From assembly GCF_003244315.1 (NCBI RefSeq), contig NZ_QKWH01000006.1:62001-126000 (forward strand): a stretch of DNA of 64,000 nucleotides. The letters run 5' to 3'. Source of the DNA: Xylanimonas oleitrophica (GTDB lineage Bacteria > Actinomycetota > Actinomycetes > Actinomycetales > Cellulomonadaceae). Under the pieces are notes generated by a model that saw nothing but the letters and a program-made list of their open reading frames with translations, was not told the DNA's origin and ran no database searches. A program made the translations under genes and the position numbers. This document shows, one piece after another, positions 32,698-41,122 of the stretch; position 1 is the first letter of the stretch, and each line of letters starts with the position of its first letter.

Positions 32698-35333
32698 CGG
32701 TGCACCTCCGGCTCGACGACGGCCTCGACCCACTCCTCGGTGACGGGCCCGGGGTGCTGGTCCACGACCCGGCCGTCGCGGTCGACGAGGTAGGTGACGG
32801 GCAGGCCGCGCATGCCCCAGCCCACCGCCTTCGTGCCTTCGAGGTCCACCACGCTGGGCCAGTCCATGCCGGTCTCGGCGGCGAAGTCGCGGGCGGAGCC
32901 GGGCAGGTCGCGCACGTTGATGCCGAGCACCTCCAGGCCGTGGGGGCCGAGGTCGTCGCGGGCCTGCGCGATGACGGGCATCTCGTCGCGGCAGGGTGCG
33001 CACCAGGAGGCCCAGGCGGAGACGAGCACGACGGAGCCGCGCAGGTCGGCGACGTCCCGGGGCGTGCCGTCGAGGTCGGTGCCGGCGAGGGGAGGGGCGG
33101 GGCGCGGTTCGTCCTGCGGGGCTGCGCACCCGGCGAGCGCCGTGCCGGCGAGGGTGGTGGCGAGCAGGGGGCCGAGGGCCCGGGGTGCGGGCGTCCGGGG
33201 GCGCCGTCCGGGGTGTGCGGGGGAGGGCGACGGGGCGTGCGACGCCGTCCGCCCGGCGCCCGCGGTGACGCTGGCGGGGTGGGCGGGGGTGCTCGGCCGC
33301 CCCTCCCGGCCGCGCTGCTCGGCAGGCCGTCGACGGCGTCGCCCCGGGGGGAGCCTGCGCAGCGGCACCACGGCGAGCAGGCCCCCGACGACGGCGAGCA
33401 CCCCGCCCGTCCACAGCCACCCGGTGAGCGGGGTGACGGCGAGGCGCACGGTGGCGGTGCCGGCCTCGGGGTCGGCGTCGAGGAGGGTCACGTAGACGTC
33501 GTCCACAGGCCCGGTGCGGATCGCGGGGCCGGCGAGCATGGCGGCGTCGTCGGGGTACCAGCGCAGCTGGGGGCGCACGGTGCCCGCCAGCTCGCCGTCC
33601 CGCCCGAGCAGCAGCTCTGCCTCGGCCACCTCGTGACCGTGCGCCTGGCGCCGGGTGATCTCGACGAGGGTCACGGTGGTGCCCTGGGCGGCCACCGTGC
33701 CGCCGGGCGGGAGCACGGCCTCGCGCACGGCCCCGTGGCTGCCGGCGAGCACGGCCACCGCGGCGAGCGCGACGCCCACGTGGGCCAGCCACGACCCGCA
33801 GGTGCGCAGGTCGTTCCGGCCGCGGCCGGCGGGGAGCCCGCCCACGGCCACCGCGGCGGCGAGCCCGGCGACGACGGCCAGCCACGGGTCACGCACCAGC
33901 AGCCCGACGGCGCAGCACACGGCCGCCGCGGCGAGCGCGGCGGGGAGCACGGGGGGAGCGGTGCGCCGTCGGGCGAGCCAGGGTGCCGCCGTCATGAGCA
34001 CCAGGAGCAGCAGCGCGAACGGTGCCAGGGTGCGCTGGTACCAGGGCGGCCCCACCGAGACGCGCTCCCCGGTGAGCAGGAGCAGCGCGGTGGGCAGCAG
34101 CGTGCCGACGGCGACGATCGCGAGCACGACGACGAGCAGCGCACGCTGCGCTTCCAGGGCGCCGGCGCGCAGGCCGGCCCAGCGGGACGGGCCAGGGGAC
34201 CGGGTCGCGCTCGCCGTCGGCCGCCGGCGCAGGAGCAGCACCAGCCAGGGCAGCAGCACGGCGGCGAGCACGCCGGCCAGCAGCGGGCCGAGCGTCGAGG
34301 CGGTGAACGCGTGGACGGACTCGACCGTGCCGGAGCGTGTGACGAGCTGTGCCAGCACCACCAGCACGAACCCGGTGCCCGCGAGCGCCACGGTCCACGC
34401 CTGCCACCGCCCGGCACGGGTGCGGGGCCCGACGGCGTGCAGCAGCGCCGTCGCCGCGAGCCAGGGGAGCAGGGAGGCGTTCTCCACGGGGTCCCACGCC
34501 CAGTAGCCGCCCCAGCCGAGCACGGCGTACGACCACCACGCGCCGAGCCCGATGCCGGCCGTGAGGGCGCACCATGCGCCGAGCGTCCAGGCGCGCACCT
34601 GTGCGTACAGCGCCGTGCCAGAACCCGCTCGTGGAGGACCGGGCGCCGGTGGTGACGCGGCGGGGGGCCGGTTCGTGCGCCGGCCCACGAGCGCCGCCAC
34701 CGAGAGCGCGTACGGCACGGCGAGGGCCGCGAACCCCGCGTACAGGAGCGGCGGGTGCAGCCCCATGGCGACGTGGTCGCGCAGCAGGGGGCTGGGCCGC
34801 CCGCCACCGGAGCCGGCCGTGAACGGGGACCCCACCAGGGTCACGACGGCGAAGACCGCGACCAGGGCGCCGAGCACGCCGAGCGCCGCCGCGTCCGTGC
34901 CCCGTCCGGGCACCTGCGAGCGGGCGAGCACGAGCAGGGCCACCCCGGTGAGCGCGAGCAGCCACAGCAGCAGCGACCCTTCCAGCGCCGACCACATGGC
35001 GGTGACGCGGTAGTAGAGCGGCATGTCGGACCCGGCCACCCGCTCGACGTACGGCCACGCGACGTCCTGCCGCACGAGCGCGACCTGCAGGAGCGTCACG
35101 GCGGCGGCCACGAGCGCGCCGCAGGCCACCAGCGCCACGGTCCCGGCCCGCGCGGCGCCCGCACCTGCGCCGCGACGCCGGCCGGGAGGCGGGTGGGTCC
35201 CGGTCCCGGTCTCCTGCCCGGTGCCACCGCGGCCGGCGGCGCGTGCCGCCAGGGCCCAGGCCGCGGCGGCCACCAGCGCGGCGCCGAGGGCGAGGGCGAG
35301 CAGCACCGTGCCGGCCACCATGCCTGCGGTCAC
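32694..35333 (-). CDS. CcmF heme lyase fused to a TlpA/CcmG-like thioredoxin
   Basis: 879 residues, far longer than normal CcmF (about 650). Residues 1-680 are a polytopic membrane protein of the CcmF/CcmC/CcsA superfamily with the tryptophan-rich heme motif WGGYWAWDPVENAS and the conserved TRSGTVESVHAF segment. After a 50-residue basic linker, a second hydrophobic segment ends in an internal lipobox-like LAGC (C736), followed by a TlpA/ResA-type thioredoxin domain with active site W777-C778-APC781 and a cis-Pro GLPVTYLVD. In System I CcmF attaches heme and CcmG keeps the apocytochrome reduced. No ATG, GTG or TTG occurs at the junction, so one polypeptide is expected. GTGA overlap at both ends. 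Confidence 0.85.
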   Translation of the reverse strand: MTAGMVAGTVLLALALGAALVAAAAWALAARAAGRGGTGQETGTGTHPPPGRRRGAGAGAARAGTVALVACGALVAAAVTLLQVALVRQDVAWPYVERVAGSDMPLYYRVTAMWSALEGSLLLWLLALTGVALLVLARSQVPGRGTDAAALGVLGALVAVFAVVTLVGSPFTAGSGGGRPSPLLRDHVAMGLHPPLLYAGFAALAVPYALSVAALVGRRTNRPPAASPPAPGPPRAGSGTALYAQVRAWTLGAWCALTAGIGLGAWWSYAVLGWGGYWAWDPVENASLLPWLAATALLHAVGPRTRAGRWQAWTVALAGTGFVLVVLAQLVTRSGTVESVHAFTASTLGPLLAGVLAAVLLPWLVLLLRRRPTASATRSPGPSRWAGLRAGALEAQRALLVVVLAIVAVGTLLPTALLLLTGERVSVGPPWYQRTLAPFALLLLVLMTAAPWLARRRTAPPVLPAALAAAAVCCAVGLLVRDPWLAVVAGLAAAVAVGGLPAGRGRNDLRTCGSWLAHVGVALAAVAVLAGSHGAVREAVLPPGGTVAAQGTTVTLVEITRRQAHGHEVAEAELLLGRDGELAGTVRPQLRWYPDDAAMLAGPAIRTGPVDDVYVTLLDADPEAGTATVRLAVTPLTGWLWTGGVLAVVGGLLAVVPLRRLPPGRRRRRPAEQRGREGRPSTPAHPASVTAGAGRTASHAPSPSPAHPGRRPRTPAPRALGPLLATTLAGTALAGCAAPQDEPRPAPPLAGTDLDGTPRDVADLRGSVVLVSAWASWCAPCRDEMPVIAQARDDLGPHGLEVLGINVRDLPGSARDFAAETGMDWPSVVDLEGTKAVGWGMRGLPVTYLVDRDGRVVDQHPGPVTEEWVEAVVEPEVHR

Positions 35334-35722
35334 GGTGCGGCCTCCGGGGCCCGGTACTCGTTGGAGTGGCGCAGCAGCACGGTGCGGGCCTCGAGCTCAC
35401 GGCCCGCGAGCGTCCCCTCGACCACGGCCCCCTCGCCCTCGCGCACGGTGCTCGGCAGGGAGCCGGTGTAGCGGACGGTGACGTCGGTGGCGCCGTCGGT
35501 GAGCACGAACGAGGCGGCACGGTCCGCCTGCTCGACGGTGCCGGGCACCACCATGCCGCCCAGCCGCACGTCGCGCTGCACCGCGCTGTGGTCGACGAGC
35601 TCGCTGGGCGTGCCGTAGTAGGTGAGGCCGTCGCGCGACGCGGACGCCACGATCGCGACGACGCCGGCCACGGCCGCCGCCAGCACGCCCCACGCGACGG
35701 TGCGGCGCCGCGCCGTGCTCAC
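35330..35722 (-). CDS. ccmE: Periplasmic-type heme chaperone CcmE
   Basis: 130 residues: an N-terminal signal anchor (about 8-26) and an OB-fold domain. The heme-attachment motif is present as VLLRHSNEYRAP, the His in H-x3-Y being the covalent heme site; this matches the bacterial HxxxY pattern rather than the archaeal CxxxY. DVRLGGMVVPGTVEQ and VTVRYTGSLP are typical CcmE strands. It receives heme from CcmC (next gene upstream) and hands it to CcmF (next downstream). Overlaps both by GTGA. Confidence 0.93.
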   Translation of the reverse strand: MSTARRRTVAWGVLAAAVAGVVAIVASASRDGLTYYGTPSELVDHSAVQRDVRLGGMVVPGTVEQADRAASFVLTDGATDVTVRYTGSLPSTVREGEGAVVEGTLAGRELEARTVLLRHSNEYRAPEAAP

Positions 35723-36555
35723 GGCCGCCCCAGGGCCGAACCGGCGTCCCTGCCGGTCGTGGCGGCAGCGGTGGCGGCCCGTGCCTCGGCGGGCGCACCG
35801 CCCGCGGCGCGGCCCGGCCCGCCGTCGGGCACCCCGCCCGCCCCCCGCAGGCGCCGCACCCGCACCGTCACGGCGAGCGTCGCCGCCAGGGTGGCGGCGG
35901 CCACGGACACCACGAGAGCGGCGGCCATGGCGGGGTCGAGGGGCGCCCCGGCGCCCGGCGCCAGCACGGTGGGCGGCTGGTGCAGGGTGCGCCACCACAC
36001 CACGGACAGGTGCACCACGGGCACGACGGCGAACCCGCCGACGCCGACGGCGCTCGCGGTCCGCCGCCCACGGCGGCCGGTGGCGGCGGCGAGCGCGGCG
36101 AGGAAGGCGACGTACACGAGCCCCATGGCCACGGTGGAGGTGACGCGGGCGTCCCACACCCACCACGTGCCCCAGGTGAGAGCACCCCAGACGCTGCCGG
36201 TGAGCAGGGTGAGGGCGGTGAGGACGACGCCCGTCTCGGCTGCGGCGCGAGCCACCAGCAGGGGGCGGCGCACGTCGGCGAGGACCGTGGGGAGGCTGGT
36301 GGCGAGCACGACGGCGAAGCACAGGTAGGCCGTCCAGGCGGCGGGCACGTGCAGGTACATCCAGCGCTGTGCCTGGCCCTGGACGGCGTCGGGCGGTGCG
36401 GTCAGGGCGAGCGCCAGCGCGACGGCGGCGGTCGACCCGGCGAGGACGCCGAGGGCGCGCACCGCGCGCCGCCGGTGTGAGCGGGTGCTGGCGGCCGGCG
36501 GTCCGACCGGAGCGGAGCCTGAGGCCCCGGCGGGGCGGTGGGGGTCCGGGGTCAC
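35719..36555 (-). CDS. ccmC: Heme-handling protein CcmC
   Basis: 278 residues, six hydrophobic segments. The CcmC tryptophan-rich motif is WGTWWVWDARVTS, flanked by conserved His residues in MYLHVPAAWTAY and VVHLSVVWWRTLHQPP. CcmC presents heme to CcmE at the outer face of the membrane. The start at GTG 36555, overlapping the preceding stop, is chosen to match the operon's GTGA pattern; an alternative GTG two codons earlier is possible. The N-terminal 35 and C-terminal 45 residues are Pro/Ala-rich extensions. The usual CcmA, CcmB and CcmD partners are not here. Confidence 0.9.
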   Translation of the reverse strand: MTPDPHRPAGASGSAPVGPPAASTRSHRRRAVRALGVLAGSTAAVALALALTAPPDAVQGQAQRWMYLHVPAAWTAYLCFAVVLATSLPTVLADVRRPLLVARAAAETGVVLTALTLLTGSVWGALTWGTWWVWDARVTSTVAMGLVYVAFLAALAAATGRRGRRTASAVGVGGFAVVPVVHLSVVWWRTLHQPPTVLAPGAGAPLDPAMAAALVVSVAAATLAATLAVTVRVRRLRGAGGVPDGGPGRAAGGAPAEARAATAAATTGRDAGSALGRP

Positions 36556-36989
36556 GGGCACACCTCCAGCACGAGCGGGTTCACGGCGATGAGCACGATG
36601 CCCGCGCCGAACGCGACGGCGAGCATGACGCCGAGCAGGCCGCAGAACGCCTGCAGCGGCCGGCCGCCGTCGGCGCGGGCGTGGCGCACGGTGCGCAGGG
36701 CGACCAGGCCGGCCGCCACGGTCAGGAGCAGCAGCACCGCGTCGGTGGCGAGGATGACGGCGCCCACCCCGGCGGAGGGGGCGGGGGCGCCGTTGCTGGC
36801 GTAGGCCGTGCAGGTGAAGTCCTGCACCACGTAGGAGAGGCCGAGCGCCGCGACCCAGGCGACGGGCGGCACGATCACGGCGGTGACGGCCGCGCGGGTG
36901 CCGCGCGGCGTGCTGCGGCCCGTGTGCTCGGCGGAGACCCGCCCGCCGGTCGCGAGCTCGGCGGGCGTGGTGCCGTGGGTCTCGTCCAT
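36552..36989 (-). CDS. Small membrane protein of the oxidase operon
   Basis: 145 residues with three predicted helices (about 30-55, 75-98 and 115-140), basic N terminus, a loop with a single Cys-x-Ala (DFTCTAYASNGAP) and a C-terminal VLEVCP. It is in the position often held by a small subunit IV or accessory oxidase protein, between subunit I/III and the Ccm genes. I recognise no named family. ATGA overlap with the oxidase gene and GTGA with ccmC. Confidence 0.7.
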   Translation of the reverse strand: MDETHGTTPAELATGGRVSAEHTGRSTPRGTRAAVTAVIVPPVAWVAALGLSYVVQDFTCTAYASNGAPAPSAGVGAVILATDAVLLLLTVAAGLVALRTVRHARADGGRPLQAFCGLLGVMLAVAFGAGIVLIAVNPLVLEVCP

Positions 36990-39523
36990 CAGCTGATCAC
37001 CGCCGGGAGCAGGTCGGTGGTGACCCAGGTGATGGCCCACACCAGCACCACGCAGCCCCACAGGAGCGCGGAGTTCTGCAGCATCAGGCGCACGCGCACG
37101 TCGCGCTCGTGGCGCAGCCGGGCCATGACGGCGGCCACCGTGAGCCCCAGCCCCATGAGCACCGCCAGGGCGAGGGAGGCGAGCATGGTGAGCACGCCGG
37201 AGCCGTACGCGTGGCCGGTGGGGTCGACGTCGCCCACCGCCCAGGTCACGCCGAGGAGCACCAGGGCCGCGACCCCGGCCAGCAGGGTGAGTCCCGCCGA
37301 CGCCAGGTGAGCCGCCCGTGCCACGGGCGGGGCGTCGTGGGCGTGCCGGCCCTGGCGGGACCCCCACCAGGCGGCCGCGACGGCAGCGGCCAGCGCGACG
37401 CCGGTGGCTGCCGTGAGCCACGGCTGGTCGAGGGTGCGCCCCGGCGGCCACACGGGGGCGTGCACCTGCAGGTACAGCATGCAGAACGCCAGCGTGGTGG
37501 CCCCGACGAGCAGCACCGTGCCGGCGCCGACCGCACCCCACCAGCCCGGGGAACGGGGGCCGGGAGCCTCCACCAGGTAGGTGCCGCCGATGGGCTCGCG
37601 GGCCTCGGCCTGCCCCAGCTCGCGCTCGTTGACCACGCCCCACGCCACGAGGCCCCCGACCACCAGCACCGCCCCCACGACCACCACGGCCGTCACCTCG
37701 ACGAGGATGCCGGCGGCGATGACCGCGAGCCCGAGCGCGGGGACCAGCGGCAGCACGGTGGGGCTGGCCTGCACGGCGGCGGTGTCCGGGCGGGCGCCCA
37801 GCACCGTGGTGAACGGTGTGGCCCGTACCCCGGTCGGGGCGTGGTCGAACGCGGCCGCCATGCGGTGCGCCTCGGGGTCGTCCGCCGGGACAGCCGGGTT
37901 CCACAGGGGCGTGCGGCTGGAGACCACGGGGATCCGCGGGAAGTTCGAGCTCCCCGGAGGGGAGGCGGTGGCCCACTCCAGGGTGTCGGCCTGCCACGGG
38001 TCGGCGGGTGCCCTCTCGCCCCGGCGGGCGGCCCGCACCAGGGTGGCGGCTGCCAGCACCATGCCGGCGGCGAACACGAACGCCCCCACGGTGGACAGCA
38101 GGTTCACGAACCCGATGCCCATCGACTCGTCGTAGGTGAACACGCGGCGCGGCATGCCCCACATGCCCGTCAGGTGCATGGGGAAGAACGTGAGGTGGAA
38201 CCCGGCGAACGCGAGCCAGAAGCTGATGACGCCCAGGCGGTGGGAGGGCATGCGGCCCGTCATCTTGGGCCACCAGTGGAACAGCCCCGCCAGCACCGGG
38301 AAGAGCATCCCGCCGATGATCACGTAGTGGAAGTGGGCCACCACGAAGTAGGAGTCGTGCACCTGGGCGTCGAACGGGGCCGAGGCCACCATGACGCCCG
38401 TGATGCCGCCGGCCACGAACGTGAACAGGAAGCCCAGCGAGAACAGCATGGGCACCGTCAGGCGAGGGCGGCCCTCCCACATCGTCACCAGCCACGCCAC
38501 CACCTGGACGCCGCTGGCCACCGCGATCGACATGCTCGCCGCCGTGAAGAACGACAGCGTCACCGGCGGCAGGCCCGTGGTGTACATGTGGTGCACCCAC
38601 AGGCCCAGGCTCATGATCGCCGTCACCACGACGGCCGCGACCACGAACGGGTAGGCCACCAGGCGGCGGCGGGAGTGCACCGGCACGACCTGGCTGATGA
38701 TCGCCGCCCCGGGCAGGAACATCACGTAGACCTCGGGGTGGCCGAAGATCCAGAACAGGTGCTGCCACAGCAGGGGGTCGCCGCCCCGGGCAGGCTCGAA
38801 GAAGGCCGTACCCACGTTCCGGTCCAGCTCCAGCAGCAGGGAACCCACCAGGAGCGGCACGAACGCCACGATGATGAGCAGGGCGACGCACAGCATCGTC
38901 CACGCGAAGATCGGCATCCGGTCGAGCGACATCCCCGGCGCCCGCATCTTCAGCACCGCGACGATGATCTCCAGGGCCGCGCCGATCGCTGCGAGCTCGG
39001 CCAGCGCCAGGCCGAACAGCCAGATGTCCATGCCCTTGTCGGAGAACTCGGCCCCCGAGAGCGGCACGTACGCGAACCACCCGGCATCGGGCACCAGGTC
39101 CACCAGGAAGCTGGAGTACAGGATGATCCCGGCCAGCAGGTAGCACCAGTAGTTGAAGACGTTGTACCGCGCGAACGGCATGTCCCGCGCCCCGATCTGC
39201 AGGGGCAGCAGGTAGGCGGCCAGGCCCTCCAGGAACGGCACCGCGAACAGGAACATCATCGTGGTGCCGTGCATGGTGAACAGCTCGTTGTACGCCTGGG
39301 GAGACAGCACCGACTGCTCCGGCTGGGCGAGCTGCACCCGCAGAAAAAGAGCCTCCAGGCCCCCGACGAAGAAGAACACGAACGCCGTGACCATGTAGCG
39401 CGCACCCACGGACTTGTGCTGCACCGAGGTGAAGAACCCCCGCAGCCCGCGCGGGTTGTGCCACGTCTCCTCGAACTGCGCCTCCGCGCGGGGCTGGGGC
39501 GGGTGCTGCTCCGTCGTCGTCAT
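36989..39523 (-). CDS. Cytochrome c oxidase subunit I fused to subunit III
   Basis: 844 residues. The subunit I part (about 1-560) has 12 helices with the six metal ligands in the usual places: FTMHGTTMM (low-spin heme His), WIFGHPEVYVM with the CuB His cross-linked to Tyr, WVHHMYTTG (two CuB His) and DAQVHDSYFVVAHFHYV (high- and low-spin heme His). HPEVY identifies an A-type heme-copper oxidase. After a hydrophilic linker, residues about 610-840 are subunit III-like with five to seven helices. A I+III fusion is known in caa3 enzymes such as that of Thermus. Subunit II is the preceding gene. The ATG has a weak site (GAGGGG far upstream), and a gap of 16 nt separates it from that gene. Confidence 0.95.
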   Translation of the reverse strand: MTTTEQHPPQPRAEAQFEETWHNPRGLRGFFTSVQHKSVGARYMVTAFVFFFVGGLEALFLRVQLAQPEQSVLSPQAYNELFTMHGTTMMFLFAVPFLEGLAAYLLPLQIGARDMPFARYNVFNYWCYLLAGIILYSSFLVDLVPDAGWFAYVPLSGAEFSDKGMDIWLFGLALAELAAIGAALEIIVAVLKMRAPGMSLDRMPIFAWTMLCVALLIIVAFVPLLVGSLLLELDRNVGTAFFEPARGGDPLLWQHLFWIFGHPEVYVMFLPGAAIISQVVPVHSRRRLVAYPFVVAAVVVTAIMSLGLWVHHMYTTGLPPVTLSFFTAASMSIAVASGVQVVAWLVTMWEGRPRLTVPMLFSLGFLFTFVAGGITGVMVASAPFDAQVHDSYFVVAHFHYVIIGGMLFPVLAGLFHWWPKMTGRMPSHRLGVISFWLAFAGFHLTFFPMHLTGMWGMPRRVFTYDESMGIGFVNLLSTVGAFVFAAGMVLAAATLVRAARRGERAPADPWQADTLEWATASPPGSSNFPRIPVVSSRTPLWNPAVPADDPEAHRMAAAFDHAPTGVRATPFTTVLGARPDTAAVQASPTVLPLVPALGLAVIAAGILVEVTAVVVVGAVLVVGGLVAWGVVNERELGQAEAREPIGGTYLVEAPGPRSPGWWGAVGAGTVLLVGATTLAFCMLYLQVHAPVWPPGRTLDQPWLTAATGVALAAAVAAAWWGSRQGRHAHDAPPVARAAHLASAGLTLLAGVAALVLLGVTWAVGDVDPTGHAYGSGVLTMLASLALAVLMGLGLTVAAVMARLRHERDVRVRLMLQNSALLWGCVVLVWAITWVTTDLLPAVIS

Positions 39524-39539
39524 CAGGCCCAGCCGCCCC

Positions 39540-40607
39540 TCACTCCAGGCTCTCCAGGTAGTCGAGCATCGCCTCGAGCTCCTCGCCGGCGACGTCGGTG
39601 CCCGGCATCGCGTTGCCGGGCTTGACCGCTTGCGGGTCCACGATCCAGCGGGCGAGGCTCTCGCGGTCGTTGGGGAGGACGCCGGCCCCGATGGTCTGGC
39701 GGCTGGCGAAGTGGGTGAGGTCGGGGCCCATGGTTCCGGTCGCCTCCGTCCCGGCCACCGCGTGGCAGTACACGCAGGACGACGACATGAACACCTCGCG
39801 GCCCCGCACCACCTGCGGGTCCTGGTCGCCCGCGTCAGGGTCGGCCGGGTCGCCGGGCTCCCCGCCCGCGCCCGGGTCCTCCGCCGGCAGGGACTGTGCC
39901 TCGAGCCAGCCGTCGAACTCCTCCGGCTCGTGCGCGACGACGACGAACCGCATCCACGCGTGCTGGAGGCCGCAGTACTCGGCGCACTGCCCCCAGTAGG
40001 TGCCCGGCTCCTGGGCGTTGATCGTCATGACGGTGGTGCGGCCGGGGTTGAGGTCGACCTTGCCGCTGAGCTGCGGCACCCACAGGCTGTGGATGACGTC
40101 GGACGCCGTCATCTCCAGGCGCACCACCTCGCCCACGGGCACGTGGATCTCGTTGGCCGTGACCACCCCGTCCTCCGGGTAGCGCACCTCCCACCAGAAC
40201 TGGTGGCCCGCCACCTCCACGACCGTGCCGGCGTCCTCGCCCTGCCCGCCCGTGTCGCGCATGACGAGCACCGAGTCGGCCATGACCCACGTGATGATCA
40301 GCGCCGGGACCAGCGCTCCGCCCACGGCGACCACCACGTGCCCGCGCCCCCGCGGCTCGTCCTCCCGGTGCGCCCGGCGGCGGCGGAGCACCGCGCCCAG
40401 CGTGAAGCCCATGACCACCAGCCACACCACAGAGCCGAGCAGCAGGAGCATCTGCCAGTGGCTGTCCACCCGGCTGGCGTCCGCGCCCGACGGCGAGAAC
40501 ATCGACATCGGCCGGTCCGCGCCGGAGCAGGCCGCCAGGGAGGTCACCGTCAGCGCCCCCACCGCCGCCCCCACCGCCGTCCTCGCCGCGGCGCGCGCCC
40601 CGCTCAC
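39540..40607 (-). CDS. Cytochrome c oxidase subunit II with cytochrome c domain (caa3 type), lipoprotein
   Basis: 355 residues. Lipobox SLAAC at about residue 27, two membrane helices (about 50-72 and 88-110), and the CuA cupredoxin domain with GHQFWWEVRYP, DVIHSLWVPQL and the complete CuA loop CAEYCGLQHAWM. An acidic Pro/Gly/Asp linker leads to a class I cytochrome c domain: heme motif CVYCH at residue 278 and axial Met in NAMPG near 335. This covalent heme is the only CxxCH of a classical cytochrome c I see in the operon and is the obvious client of its Ccm proteins. Electrons enter here from the dehydrogenase or cupredoxin encoded upstream. Confidence 0.95.
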   Translation of the reverse strand: MSGARAAARTAVGAAVGALTVTSLAACSGADRPMSMFSPSGADASRVDSHWQMLLLLGSVVWLVVMGFTLGAVLRRRRAHREDEPRGRGHVVVAVGGALVPALIITWVMADSVLVMRDTGGQGEDAGTVVEVAGHQFWWEVRYPEDGVVTANEIHVPVGEVVRLEMTASDVIHSLWVPQLSGKVDLNPGRTTVMTINAQEPGTYWGQCAEYCGLQHAWMRFVVVAHEPEEFDGWLEAQSLPAEDPGAGGEPGDPADPDAGDQDPQVVRGREVFMSSSCVYCHAVAGTEATGTMGPDLTHFASRQTIGAGVLPNDRESLARWIVDPQAVKPGNAMPGTDVAGEELEAMLDYLESLE

Positions 40608-41122
40608 GGCTCCTCCTCCCCGGGGGTGGCCCCGGGCGTCGCACCGCCCGGCGTCGTGCCACCGGGCGTCGAGTCGCCCGGGGCCGGGCCGCCCGGCGTC
40701 GGGCCGCCCGGCACCCCTGCCGGCGCGGTGCCTCCCGGGGCGGCGTCCTCGGACACGCGCAGGCTGCCGATCATCTGCGTGCCGTGCCCCTGCGTCAGCG
40801 ACTCGTAGAGGTACTCGCCCGGCACCTCCAGGCGCACCGCGTACGTGACGCCCTCGGAGAGGCGGCCGGAGTCGAACGGCTCCGCCCCCGGCGGCAGCAC
40901 CGGCTCGCCGTCGGCGTCCTGCGCCGTGGTGACCGTCTGCGGCAGAAGGTCCTTGTTGACGAACCGCACCTCCGTGCCCGGCGGCACGTCCAGGGCCACC
41001 GGGTCGAACCCGTTCGACGTGATCTCCACCTGGACCGGAGGCGGAGCGTCCGGGTCAGCGCAGGCGCCCGTCAGGGCCGAGGCGGCCAGCACGACGGCGG
41101 CCGCACCGGCCCGCCGGCTCAC
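40604..41122 (-). CDS. Cupredoxin lipoprotein with TPGG-repeat tail
   Basis: 172 residues. Lipobox TGAC at residue 21, then a plastocyanin/amicyanin-like domain: VEITSNGFDPVALDVPPGTE, VRFVNKDLLPQTVTT, and GEYLYESLTQGHGTQMIG. The classic C-x2-4-H-x4-M loop has lost its Cys (here an ESLTQGHGTQM loop), so type 1 blue-copper chemistry is doubtful and the domain may bind Cu(I) or heme-free ligands instead. Residues 128-170 are tandem PGG/TPGG units, probably a wall-spanning linker. It lies between the flavoprotein dehydrogenase and oxidase subunit II, the logical place for an electron or copper shuttle. Confidence 0.78.
   Translation of the reverse strand: MSRRAGAAAVVLAASALTGACADPDAPPPVQVEITSNGFDPVALDVPPGTEVRFVNKDLLPQTVTTAQDADGEPVLPPGAEPFDSGRLSEGVTYAVRLEVPGEYLYESLTQGHGTQMIGSLRVSEDAAPGGTAPAGVPGGPTPGGPAPGDSTPGGTTPGGATPGATPGEEEP

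Noticed and set aside
37109-39625. A plus-strand 838-codon frame opposite the cytochrome oxidase gene
   Set aside because: Gln/His/Arg-rich antisense shadow of a gene with complete oxidase ligands.
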